Of a stretch of DNA of 36,372 nt, positions 16,507 through 23,030 are shown piece by piece. Origin of the DNA: Candidatus Rifleibacteriota bacterium (lineage in GTDB: Bacteria; Riflebacteria; Ozemobacteria; Ozemobacterales; Ozemobacteraceae). Each line of letters starts with the position of its first letter. Position 1 is the stretch's first letter. The notes under the pieces are model-generated. The model was not told where the DNA came from. It did not search any database and worked only from the letters and a program-made list of their open reading frames with translations. A program made the position numbers and the translations under genes. The stretch spans positions 1-36,372 of the forward strand of contig JAKQQP010000475.1 of the NCBI GenBank assembly GCA_029564115.1. Reading direction: 5' to 3'.

Positions 16507-16734
16507 TTATCCCATTCCGCCGCCGACGATAGCTGTCAGGACCTTGCCGAACAGAATATCGAGCAGCCCGATAAAAAGTCCGAGACCAATTGACGAAACT
16601 ACAACCACTTTGGTTGAGATCTTCACATTCTCGTAAGTCGGCCACGAAACGCGACCATTTTTCGGCCTTACTTCGATCCAGACTTCACGCAGGAAGCGGG
16701 AGGTTTCATTCCACCAGTTTGCAATTTTGCTCAT
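16507..16734 (-). CDS. secE: Preprotein translocase subunit SecE
   Basis: Small essential subunit of the SecYEG channel, in its short single-span form (75 residues). An amphipathic N-terminal helix with FLREVWIEVRPKNGRVSWPTYEN, containing the conserved V-x-W-P motif, is followed by one transmembrane helix at about 42-68 (VVVVSSIGLGLFIGLLDILF). ATG 16734 has GAGGG five bases upstream. An open frame from 16791 would run into the tRNA-Trp gene and is rejected. Confidence 0.96.
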   Translation of the reverse strand: MSKIANWWNETSRFLREVWIEVRPKNGRVSWPTYENVKISTKVVVVSSIGLGLFIGLLDILFGKVLTAIVGGGMG

Positions 16735-16764
16735 GTGACCCTCGTTTCGAGTGGGGTAATCATA

Positions 16765-16837
16765 CAGGCCAAGAGGGAGTCGAACCCCCAACCCCCGGTT
16801 TTGGAGACCGGTGCTCTGCCAATTGAGCTATTGGCCT
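16765..16837 (-). tRNA. trpT: tRNA-Trp (CCA anticodon)
   Basis: 73 nucleotides including the G discriminator. Acceptor stem AGGCCAA/TTGGCCT, D-arm AGCTCAATTGGCAGAGC, anticodon loop with CCA within CGGTCTCCAAAACCG, T-arm GGGGGTTCGACTCCC. No CCA is encoded. The position between rpmG and secE is common in bacteria. Confidence 0.97.
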
Positions 16838-16854
16838 ATGTTTGCGAACAGCCC

Positions 16855-17004
16855 TTACTTGCCTTCTTTGTGAACAGTATGCTTGCGCTCGGCGTTGCAA
16901 TACTTTTTCAGTTCGATGCGATCAGGGTCATTGCGCTTGTTTTTCATGGACATGTAGTTTTTGCGTTTGCAGCTGCTGCAAATCAAAGTAATCTTTTCGC
17001 GCAT
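16855..17004 (-). CDS. rpmG: 50S ribosomal protein L33
   Basis: 49-residue protein of the large subunit near the E site. The sequence begins [19 protein letters not shown] and continues [17 protein letters not shown], ending KHTVHKEGK, a clear L33. In zinc-binding L33 there are two C-x-x-C pairs. Here the first is intact (C9, C12) but the second is C36-N-A-E39, so one ligand is lost and zinc binding is doubtful. GAGG lies eight bases before the ATG. Located between tuf and tRNA-Trp as in many bacteria. Confidence 0.95.
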   Translation of the reverse strand: MREKITLICSSCKRKNYMSMKNKRNDPDRIELKKYCNAERKHTVHKEGK

Positions 17005-17018
17005 AACTTCAACCTCGC

Positions 17019-17044
17019 TTAAAAAAGCCGACCTGGTCGGCTTC
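17019..17044 (-). terminator. Terminator-like hairpin between tuf and rpmG
   Basis: AAGCCGA paired with TCGGCTT around a CCTGG loop, then a run of T on the minus strand. It lies 52 bases after the tuf stop and just before rpmG. Since rpmG and later genes have no obvious own promoter here, it may be a partial terminator that sets tuf above the downstream genes. Confidence 0.7.
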
Positions 17045-17056
17045 GAAGATCAAGAA

Positions 17057-17078
17057 GGGGCGGGCGCAAACCCGCCCC
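17057..17078 (-). other. GC-rich hairpin downstream of tuf
   Basis: GGGGCGGG (17057-17064) pairs with CCCGCCCC (17071-17078) over a 6-base loop, 18 bases after the tuf stop. No T-run follows directly. It may protect the tuf message 3' end or act with the next hairpin as a tandem terminator. Confidence 0.55.
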
Positions 17079-17096
17079 CACTGGTTTACTAGAAAA

Positions 17097-18287
17097 TTAA
17101 CCTACGATTTTGGTAACAACGCCGGCACCTACGGTGCGGCCGCCTTCGCGGATAGCGAAGCGGAGACCTTCTTCGCATGCGATCGGAGTGATCAGTTCGC
17201 ACTGGAATTCAGCGCGATCGCCAGGCATAACCATTTCTTTACCTTCGCCGAGCTGAACAACGCCAGTCACGTCGGTGGTTCTGAAATAGAACTGAGGTCT
17301 GTAGCCTGAGAAGAACGGAGTGTGGCGTCCGCCTTCTTCTTTGCTCAGGATGTACACCTGAGAGTGGAATTTGGCGTGGGGTTTGATGCTGCCCGGTTTG
17401 GCAAGAACCATACCGCGTTCAACGTCATTCTTTTCGATACCGCGCAGGAGAACGCCAACGTTGTCGCCGGCCTGACCCTGATCGAGAAGTTTGCGGAACA
17501 TTTCAACGCCAGTTACGGTAGTTTCGCGGGTGTCGCGAATACCAACGAGTTCAGCCTTGTCGCCGACTTTGATAACGCCGCGTTCAACACGACCGGTAAC
17601 AACGGTGCCGCGACCAGTGATGGTGAAAACGTCTTCGATCGGGAGAAGGAAGGGTTTATCAAGGGCGCGCTCGGGTTCGGGGATGTATTCATCAAGAGTT
17701 TCGAGAAGCTTCTTGATGGGTTCACAGTCGGGACCCTGACCACCGGCGGCAACAGCCTTAACAGCTGAACCACGGATGATCGGTGTATCGTCACCGGGGA
17801 ATTCATACTTGCTGAGCAGGTCGCGAACTTCGAGTTCTACGAGGTCGAGCAGTTCGGCATCGTCAACCAGGTCGCATTTGTTCAGGAAAACAACGATTCT
17901 GGGAACGCCAACCTGGCGAGCCAGGAGGATGTGTTCACGAGTCTGAGGCATCGGACCGTCAGTAGCGGCAACAACGAGGATCGCGCCGTCCATCTGAGCT
18001 GCGCCGGTGATCATGTTTTTGATATAGTCGGCGTGGCCTGGGCAATCGACGTGAGCGTAGTGGCGCTTCGGGCTTTCATATTCAACGTGGGCTGTGTTGA
18101 TTGTGATACCACGTGCTTTTTCTTCAGGAGCTGAGTCAATGTCCGCATAGTTCATTACTTTAGCTCCACCAGCGGCGGCTGATGTCATGGTGATTGCAGC
18201 GGTAAGCGTTGTTTTGCCGTGATCGATGTGACCGATGGTTCCAACGTTAACGTGCGGTTTGGTTCTGGTAAAAGTTTCCTTTGCCAT
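17097..18287 (-). CDS. tuf: Elongation factor Tu
   Basis: GTPase that delivers aminoacyl-tRNA to the ribosome. 396 residues, the standard length. G1 is GHIDHGKT (P-loop), the switch I region has [15 protein letters not shown]3 is [12 protein letters not shown], and G4 is NKCD. The domain 2/3 blocks [13 protein letters not shown] and [24 protein letters not shown] are intact. The ATG at 18287 has AGGAGG eight bases upstream; a longer frame from 18338 is not needed. 55 bases after tRNA-Thr(GGT), the arrangement known from the tufB locus of E. coli. Confidence 0.98.
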   Translation of the reverse strand: MAKETFTRTKPHVNVGTIGHIDHGKTTLTAAITMTSAAAGGAKVMNYADIDSAPEEKARGITINTAHVEYESPKRHYAHVDCPGHADYIKNMITGAAQMDGAILVVAATDGPMPQTREHILLARQVGVPRIVVFLNKCDLVDDAELLDLVELEVRDLLSKYEFPGDDTPIIRGSAVKAVAAGGQGPDCEPIKKLLETLDEYIPEPERALDKPFLLPIEDVFTITGRGTVVTGRVERGVIKVGDKAELVGIRDTRETTVTGVEMFRKLLDQGQAGDNVGVLLRGIEKNDVERGMVLAKPGSIKPHAKFHSQVYILSKEEGGRHTPFFSGYRPQFYFRTTDVTGVVQLGEGKEMVMPGDRAEFQCELITPIACEEGLRFAIREGGRTVGAGVVTKIVG

Positions 18288-18342
18288 GTGGCGTCCTCCT
18301 GAGAAATTATGGGAAATCAATATCAACCCAAGATACAATAAA

Positions 18343-18415
18343 AGCCCGCGACCGGGATTGAACCGGTGACCTCTTGCTTACCATGCAAGTGCTCTACCGT
18401 CTGAGCTACACGGGC
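18343..18415 (-). tRNA. tRNA-Thr (GGT anticodon)
   Basis: 73 nucleotides. Acceptor GCCCGTG/CGCGGGC, D-arm AGCTCAGACGGTAGAGC, anticodon stem CTTGC/GCAAG with loop ATGGTAA (anticodon GGT), T-arm ACCGGTTCAATCCCGGT. T discriminator, no encoded CCA. Confidence 0.96.
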
Positions 18416-18422
18416 GAATCAC

Positions 18423-18505
18423 TGGAGAGAGCTGGATTTGAACCAGCGTAGGCGCTAGCCAACAGATTTACAGTCTGCCCCCTTTAGCCACTCGGGCATC
18501 TCTCC
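18423..18505 (-). tRNA. tRNA-Tyr (GTA anticodon)
   Basis: 83 nucleotides with the long variable arm of a class II tRNA. Acceptor GGAGAGA/TCTCTCC, anticodon stem CAGA/TCTG with loop CTGTAAA (GTA), variable arm TTGGCTAGCGCC, T-arm GCTGGTTCAAATCCAGC. A discriminator. Confidence 0.96.
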
Positions 18506-18511
18506 GTTTGC

Positions 18512-18584
18512 AGCCGGCAATGGGACTCGAACCCGCAACCTGCTGATTACAAGTCAGCTGCTCTACCAATTGAGCTATGCCGGC
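18512..18584 (-). tRNA. tRNA-Thr (TGT anticodon)
   Basis: 73 nucleotides. Acceptor GCCGGCA/TGCCGGC, D-arm AGCTCAATTGGTAGAGC, anticodon stem GCTGA/TCAGC with loop CTTGTAA (TGT), T-arm GCGGGTTCGAGTCCC. First gene of the tRNA-tuf transcript. Confidence 0.96.
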
Positions 18585-18629
18585 GGCTTCAGTTCTTGCG
18601 GAACTGTACCGCGCTAACGGTATTGTCGG

Positions 18630-18658
18630 ATTATAAAGCAGCCCTGAATTAATGTCAA
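18630..18658 (-). promoter_or_regulatory. Consensus sigma70 promoter of the tRNA-tuf operon
   Basis: Perfect TTGACA (18658-18653) and perfect TATAAT (18635-18630) with a 17-base spacer, on the minus strand. Start expected near 18623, about 40 bases before the first tRNA. The -35 element begins one base after the rlmB stop codon, so the promoter is squeezed between the two transcription units. Confidence 0.93.
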
Positions 18659-19675
18659 CTATTTTTTTAATTTATTTTCAAAAAACTGTTTCTGGCGCAG
18701 AATCTCGTACAAAACGACGGCTGTGCTCACTGAAACGTTGAGCGAAGGGGTTTTCCCGATCAATGGTATAGCAACAACGTCGTCGCACACTTTTCTCACT
18801 CTTTCGCCGAGCCCAGCGTCTTCTCCGCCAGCTACCAGTACAATTTTACTGTTGTACACGACTTCATCGTAACGGCGCGGAGCATCGCCATCCAATCCGA
18901 CGACCCAGTAGCCGTTTTCTTTGAGTTTTTCAAGAGCATCGCCAAGGTTATTGACTCTTGCAACCGGCAGATAAGCAGCGGCACCCTGCGCCGTACGAAT
19001 CGCCCATTCGGTCATTCCCGCAGATCTGTGCTTCGGAATAAGTACCCCGCTGCAGCCGGATGCCTCGACTGTGCGTACAATTGCCCCGAGATTGCGGGCA
19101 TCCTCGACATGATTGAGTGCCACAAGTATGCCGCGCCCCTTTGAGGCCTTTTCTTCTATCTCTTCAAGAGAACAATAGTTGAACGCCCCGGCGATTGCCA
19201 CAATGCCCTGACTTTTTTCGCCAAACTTGCGCTCAAACAAGTCTGGATTCATCTCTTTGACCGGTATCTGAGCCTTGCTGGCCAGATCTCTGACCACGCT
19301 GCCCACCGGGCCCTTCACCGCCGTTGAAATCACCACGGCTTCGAGCTGCTGGCCACTTTCAAGAGCCTGAACCACCTCGTGACGACCTTTCAATATAAGG
19401 CGGTCATCTTCTGGTGTTTCTGGTCTACGACTGTCATGGCGAGCCGGTTCTTTTGCCACGCGGGCAACTTCGCGAGGCTCGAATTTCTCGAATTTTTCGC
19501 GTTTTTCTCGCTTTTCAGGGCGAAAACCCTTTGAGCGACTTTCGCCACCAGATCGACCTTCTTTATGCGCAGGTTTTGCCCCGGGAGCCCCTGCTTTTTT
19601 GTGGCCGCGATCTTCGTGTCGGTCACGATCGGGTCGCCGGCCGTCCTTGCTGTTTGAGCCATATTTCTTATTCAT
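18659..19675 (-). CDS. rlmB: SpoU-family 23S rRNA 2'-O-methyltransferase (RlmB-like)
   Basis: SPOUT/TrmH-type methyltransferase acting on ribose 2'-OH, probably in 23S rRNA. An SpoU substrate-binding domain (about 95-165; LKGRHEVVQAL) precedes the catalytic domain with the three family motifs: LNHVEDARNLGAIVRT, VLVAGGEDAGLG, and PLIGKTPSLNVSVSTAVVLYE. The N-terminal ~90 residues are an extra, strongly basic, low-complexity region (for example EKREKREKFEKFEPRE), probably disordered and RNA-binding. ATG 19675 overlaps the mrnC stop by eight bases with AAGGG just upstream; the longer frame from 19741 is less likely. RlmB versus another TrmH-family enzyme is not settled by motifs alone. Confidence 0.88.
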   Translation of the reverse strand: MNKKYGSNSKDGRRPDRDRHEDRGHKKAGAPGAKPAHKEGRSGGESRSKGFRPEKREKREKFEKFEPREVARVAKEPARHDSRRPETPEDDRLILKGRHEVVQALESGQQLEAVVISTAVKGPVGSVVRDLASKAQIPVKEMNPDLFERKFGEKSQGIVAIAGAFNYCSLEEIEEKASKGRGILVALNHVEDARNLGAIVRTVEASGCSGVLIPKHRSAGMTEWAIRTAQGAAAYLPVARVNNLGDALEKLKENGYWVVGLDGDAPRRYDEVVYNSKIVLVAGGEDAGLGERVRKVCDDVVAIPLIGKTPSLNVSVSTAVVLYEILRQKQFFENKLKK

Positions 19676-20135
19676 TGTTCCCTTGTCCTTCTTTTTCATT
19701 AATGCAGACAGCCAGAGAAAGCAATTTCTGCAGACGCTCATTCTGGCCGGTCAGGAAAAGATAGCCAGCCCAGGCTTCTAGAGCCGTTGCTCGCGCATAT
19801 TCTCCTTTGGTACCCGAACCATACCTCGAGGGCATTTTAGCGTTTCTCCAGGTTTTAACCAGCTCGCGATCGTTTTCCGGCAATTCGGCGAAAATTACTT
19901 CAAACACCTTTGCCTGCGCGGTCGAACTCACGAGACCAACAAGCGAATCATGCAGCCTGCCGGCATTATCAATACCAGATCTGATATGGCGCATGCGCAA
20001 GCCAAGCTCATAAACGGCATCGCCGACATATGCGAGAGTTCGGGCCGGTAAGCGCGATACTTCTGCGGCATTCCATTCCTGTCTGATGAAAAATTCGTCA
20101 GAACCACTGAACAAGGCCTTGTTAACTTCTACCAT
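19668..20135 (-). CDS. mrnC: Mini-ribonuclease III
   Basis: Double-strand-specific RNase that matures the ends of 23S rRNA precursor in other bacteria. It has an RNase III catalytic domain without a dsRNA-binding domain. 155 residues. LAYVGDAVYEL carries the catalytic acidic residue of the RNase III signature, and ATALEAWAGYLFLTG carries the second acidic site (Glu). AGGAAG precedes the ATG. It lies between cysS and the rRNA methyltransferase, as in many Firmicutes and other bacteria, which supports an rRNA-maturation role. Confidence 0.92.
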   Translation of the reverse strand: MVEVNKALFSGSDEFFIRQEWNAAEVSRLPARTLAYVGDAVYELGLRMRHIRSGIDNAGRLHDSLVGLVSSTAQAKVFEVIFAELPENDRELVKTWRNAKMPSRYGSGTKGEYARATALEAWAGYLFLTGQNERLQKLLSLAVCINEKEGQGNNE

Positions 20136-20186
20136 ATCGCTGCTTCCTGTCGTATACGATCGACGACTACACCCCGCAAATGGCGC

Positions 20187-21638
20187 TCAAGCACTTTTTC
20201 TCCAGCGCATGCCGTCGCGGGTATCTTCGATAAGAATGCCACCAGCTTTGAGTCGGTCTCTGATGGCGTCGGCAACATCATATTTTTTGGCCGCTTTCAT
20301 CTCTTTACGCAATTCAATGATGATATCCATGATTGGGGCAATATCCATGCCACTGTCAGCACTTGAAGGTTCTGCAACAATTCCGAGAATATCACTGCCA
20401 AAAAGTTTGAGCAGAGCAAGAACTTTTCCAGCCGATTCAGAAGAAAGTGAACTTGAACCAATAAACCTGTTCACTTCAGTAACCATGCCGTAAAGAGCCG
20501 CAATGGCTCCCGGAGTATCGAGGTCGTCGTCGAGCCGTTCGCGAATCTTCGCTTCAACTTCGAGACACAGCTTCTCAGCTTCGGCATCAGCAGTGCCCGC
20601 CGCTATATTTTTCCCTACCAGGTCGATGAGAGCCGCCTGCAGTTGACTCAAACGGGTAAGACCGACAGCGGCTGCATCGATAGCTTCTTCAGTGTAATTC
20701 GAAGGAGAACGATAATGAGTGCTCAGCACGAAAGCTCTGACGGCCTCCGGAGAATGTTTTGCCAACAGATCCTGACAGGTTCTGAAATTGCCAAGAGACT
20801 TGCCCATTTTGATACCGTCTACAGTAACCATGTTGTTGTGCATCCAGTAGCGGCAAAAGGGCGTGCAGTTGAGAGCTTCAGACTGGGCAATTTCGCATTC
20901 ATGGTGAGGAAACTTGTTTTCGAGACCACCGCCGTGAATGTCGATGGTTGCGCCAAGGTATTTGTTGGCCATTACCGAACATTCGATATGCCAGCCCGGG
21001 TAACCCTCCCCCCAGGGAGAATTCCATTTGAGGATATGGCTTGATTCAGCCCTTTTCCAAAGAGCAAAGTCGCGTGGATTGCGTTTATCGCTGCGACTCT
21101 CGACACGAACACCTTCTTTTTGTTCTTCGAGCCGGCGCCCGGAAAGTTTGCCATATTCGGGAAACGACTCAACATCGTAATAAACATTGCCATCGACCAC
21201 ATAGGCATGCCCTTTTTCAATGAGCTTTTGCACAGCTTCAATCTGTTCGCCGATGTGCTGACTGGCACGCACATAAAAATTGGGGTGCGCCAGTCGCAGT
21301 TTTTCCATGTCGTTCATATACTGACGAGTCCATTTGTCAACGATTTCCCAGGGGTGAACCTGGTCGATACGCGCCTGGCGCTGAATTTTATCTTCACCAG
21401 AATCGGCATCATCGGTAAGATGGCCTACGTCTGTAATATTCTGCACATAACGAACCTTATAACCCGAATTGCGCAGGTGCTTAACCAACACATCGAAAGT
21501 GATATAGCTTTTGGCGTGGCCGAGGTGAGGCGGTCCATAAACGGTAGGGCCGCAAACATAAATGCCGACATGCCCAGGTTCTATGGGTATGAATTCTTCT
21601 TTTTGCCGGGTGAGTGAATTATACAGTGTCAGTGTCAT
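20187..21638 (-). CDS. cysS: Cysteinyl-tRNA synthetase
   Basis: Class I synthetase that charges tRNA-Cys. 483 residues, typical. The HIGH motif appears as PPHLGHAKS and the KMSKS motif as KMGKSLGN. The four zinc ligands are visible: Cys in YVCGPTVYG, Cys in GWHIECSVM, and His plus Glu in FPHHECEIAQSE. The C-terminal helical domain ends in a short basic tail. GGAGG lies seven bases before the ATG. First gene of the cysS-mrnC-rlmB operon; transcribed divergently from gspC. Confidence 0.97.
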   Translation of the reverse strand: MTLTLYNSLTRQKEEFIPIEPGHVGIYVCGPTVYGPPHLGHAKSYITFDVLVKHLRNSGYKVRYVQNITDVGHLTDDADSGEDKIQRQARIDQVHPWEIVDKWTRQYMNDMEKLRLAHPNFYVRASQHIGEQIEAVQKLIEKGHAYVVDGNVYYDVESFPEYGKLSGRRLEEQKEGVRVESRSDKRNPRDFALWKRAESSHILKWNSPWGEGYPGWHIECSVMANKYLGATIDIHGGGLENKFPHHECEIAQSEALNCTPFCRYWMHNNMVTVDGIKMGKSLGNFRTCQDLLAKHSPEAVRAFVLSTHYRSPSNYTEEAIDAAAVGLTRLSQLQAALIDLVGKNIAAGTADAEAEKLCLEVEAKIRERLDDDLDTPGAIAALYGMVTEVNRFIGSSSLSSESAGKVLALLKLFGSDILGIVAEPSSADSGMDIAPIMDIIIELRKEMKAAKKYDVADAIRDRLKAGGILIEDTRDGMRWRKSA

Positions 21639-21673
21639 ATGGCCTCCACAAGAATCACAAATTTTTCAGCTAG

Positions 21674-21682
21674 ATAATACCA
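21674..21682 (-). promoter_or_regulatory. Extended -10 promoter candidate for cysS
   Basis: TGG followed by TATTAT (21679-21674) on the minus strand forms an extended -10. Start expected near 21667, a leader of about 30 bases containing the cysS GGAGG. No good -35 within 16-18 bases; the upstream is A/T-rich. Confidence 0.4.
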
Positions 21683-21836
21683 CAGATTATTTTTTTATTT
21701 TAAGCAAACATTTACACGACAGGTTAAAAAGGCACTTTTCTCTCAAGGGCAAACAAACACCCTGTTTTTTTCTCAGAGAGTTCTACAGCACATCGCGCAG
21801 CGCACCACCATCGACAGTTCCCTCTGTTCCTTGCAG

Positions 21837-21842
21837 TATAAT
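21837..21842 (+). promoter_or_regulatory. -10 candidate for gspC
   Basis: Perfect TATAAT 50 bases before the gspC ATG. The nearest -35-like hexamer is TCGACA at 21811-21816, a 20-base spacer that is too long to be convincing. Weak call. Confidence 0.3.
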
Positions 21843-21891
21843 GGCCTGCCGGGTTGGTTGCCATTAGCAGAAAAAGGGGTTAGACTGCCGA

Positions 21892-22896
21892 ATGATGTTC
21901 AAAGGAATCAAAAAAAAAGAGCTTGTTGCCGTCTGCGCCATCGTTGCGCTGATTGGTCTGTTGCTGGTCATTTTCATGTATGCCGGCATGCGCCCGGGAA
22001 AAGGCCTGCGTATTGCCGCTCCCGGCCAGACGACATTCAAAACCCAGACTACAACTTTCGGCAACACTGAAGACACCCTGAAAAATATTGCTTCCGCCAG
22101 TTTCATGACCGCTTTTGGCCTGGACATCTCACCACCGGTTCTACCGGCAACACAAACTCAAGTCACAGAAGTCATACAACCACCGCAACCAGCCACTCCT
22201 GCTGCCGTTATCGCGCCTAAACCAATCGAAATCAACCTCGAAAAACTGGGCTATCGACTCAAGGGCATTGTCTTTGAAAACGGCCAGAGTGCCGCCTTCA
22301 TTCATATTCCAGCCCAAAAAAGGGTAGTAATAGTTAGAGAGCGCTCTGCCGGCCCAGTCAACCTTCTTGAAGTGGGGCTGCGACATGTAAAACTGCAAAC
22401 CCCCGAGGGAACGGGCCAGCTGAATCTTGAATCAGCCAAAGACAGTTATTTGGGCCGATCTTTGCCAATTCCTGCCGGCGCACCAATGCCAGGACAAAGC
22501 CAGGCCAATGAAAAAAACACGCTCCAACCGCCACCACGACAAATGTCTCCTGAACAGACCACTCCGTTTGCACGAGCTAACAGCATCGCCGACCAGATAA
22601 ACCTTGGAGCACTGCGAGTATCGCAAACTCGTGGAAAGTTCAGCGTTGAAGTACGGCAAGTGCCTGAAATGCTGCAAAATTACGACCTGAAAGCAGGCGA
22701 TCAGATCATAGGCACTGATGCCGGCGAATTCACAAGGTCTCAGGATATCGCCACCAGGCTTGGCATGGCCGGCGAAAAATCACACAGTCTGCGTGTCAGA
22801 CGCGGCCAACGTGTCATCACCATTCAAGCTCCCCAGGCGCCGGTCAAAACCGCCCCAAAACCCGGGGTTGCAAGCCAGTCACAAACCGCACCCTGA
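21892..22896 (+). CDS. gspC: T2SS inner-membrane protein GspC-like
   Basis: Links the T2SS inner-membrane platform to the secretin. 334 residues. One transmembrane helix at about 10-31, a Pro/Thr-rich linker, a homology-region domain at about 115-182 (GYRLKGIVFENGQSAAFIHI, then LLEVGLRHVKL) that in GspC binds the secretin N0 domain, and a C-terminal PDZ-like domain at about 240-318 (QVPEMLQNYDLKAGDQIIGT). This is the GspC order. It directly precedes gspD, 134 bases upstream. Start ATG 21892 or ATG 21895; AAAAAGGGG lies rather far upstream (about 14 bases). Confidence 0.85.
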   Translation: MMFKGIKKKELVAVCAIVALIGLLLVIFMYAGMRPGKGLRIAAPGQTTFKTQTTTFGNTEDTLKNIASASFMTAFGLDISPPVLPATQTQVTEVIQPPQPATPAAVIAPKPIEINLEKLGYRLKGIVFENGQSAAFIHIPAQKRVVIVRERSAGPVNLLEVGLRHVKLQTPEGTGQLNLESAKDSYLGRSLPIPAGAPMPGQSQANEKNTLQPPPRQMSPEQTTPFARANSIADQINLGALRVSQTRGKFSVEVRQVPEMLQNYDLKAGDQIIGTDAGEFTRSQDIATRLGMAGEKSHSLRVRRGQRVITIQAPQAPVKTAPKPGVASQSQTAP

Positions 22897-22994
22897 AAAT
22901 TACACAAATTTGTCAATTGACATAAGGGTGGTTTTGGTTACTTTTCCCGATTAATGTCGGCAAAGTATTAGCTTCGAGTTGTCAGCAGGTACGT

Positions 22995-23000
22995 TATAAT
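22995..23000 (+). promoter_or_regulatory. -10 candidate for gspD
   Basis: Perfect TATAAT 31 bases before the gspD ATG, within the 134-base gap after gspC. The -35 region is poor (TTCGAG at 16 bases). It may give gspDEF expression independent of gspC. Confidence 0.35.
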
Positions 23001-23030
23001 GACAACAATCCAGCACACCGGGGAATCGAG

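Noticed and set aside
16735..16791. Longer secE start at 16791 (19 extra residues)
   Set aside because: The extension overlaps the tRNA-Trp gene, and ATG 16734 has a well-placed GAGGG and starts a normal SecE.
18288..18338. Longer tuf start at 18338
   Set aside because: ATG 18287 has AGGAGG eight bases upstream and gives the standard 396-residue EF-Tu.
22917..22944. TTGACA at 22917 as a promoter for gspD
   Set aside because: The matching -10 position (TACTTT) fits only 3 of 6 bases.
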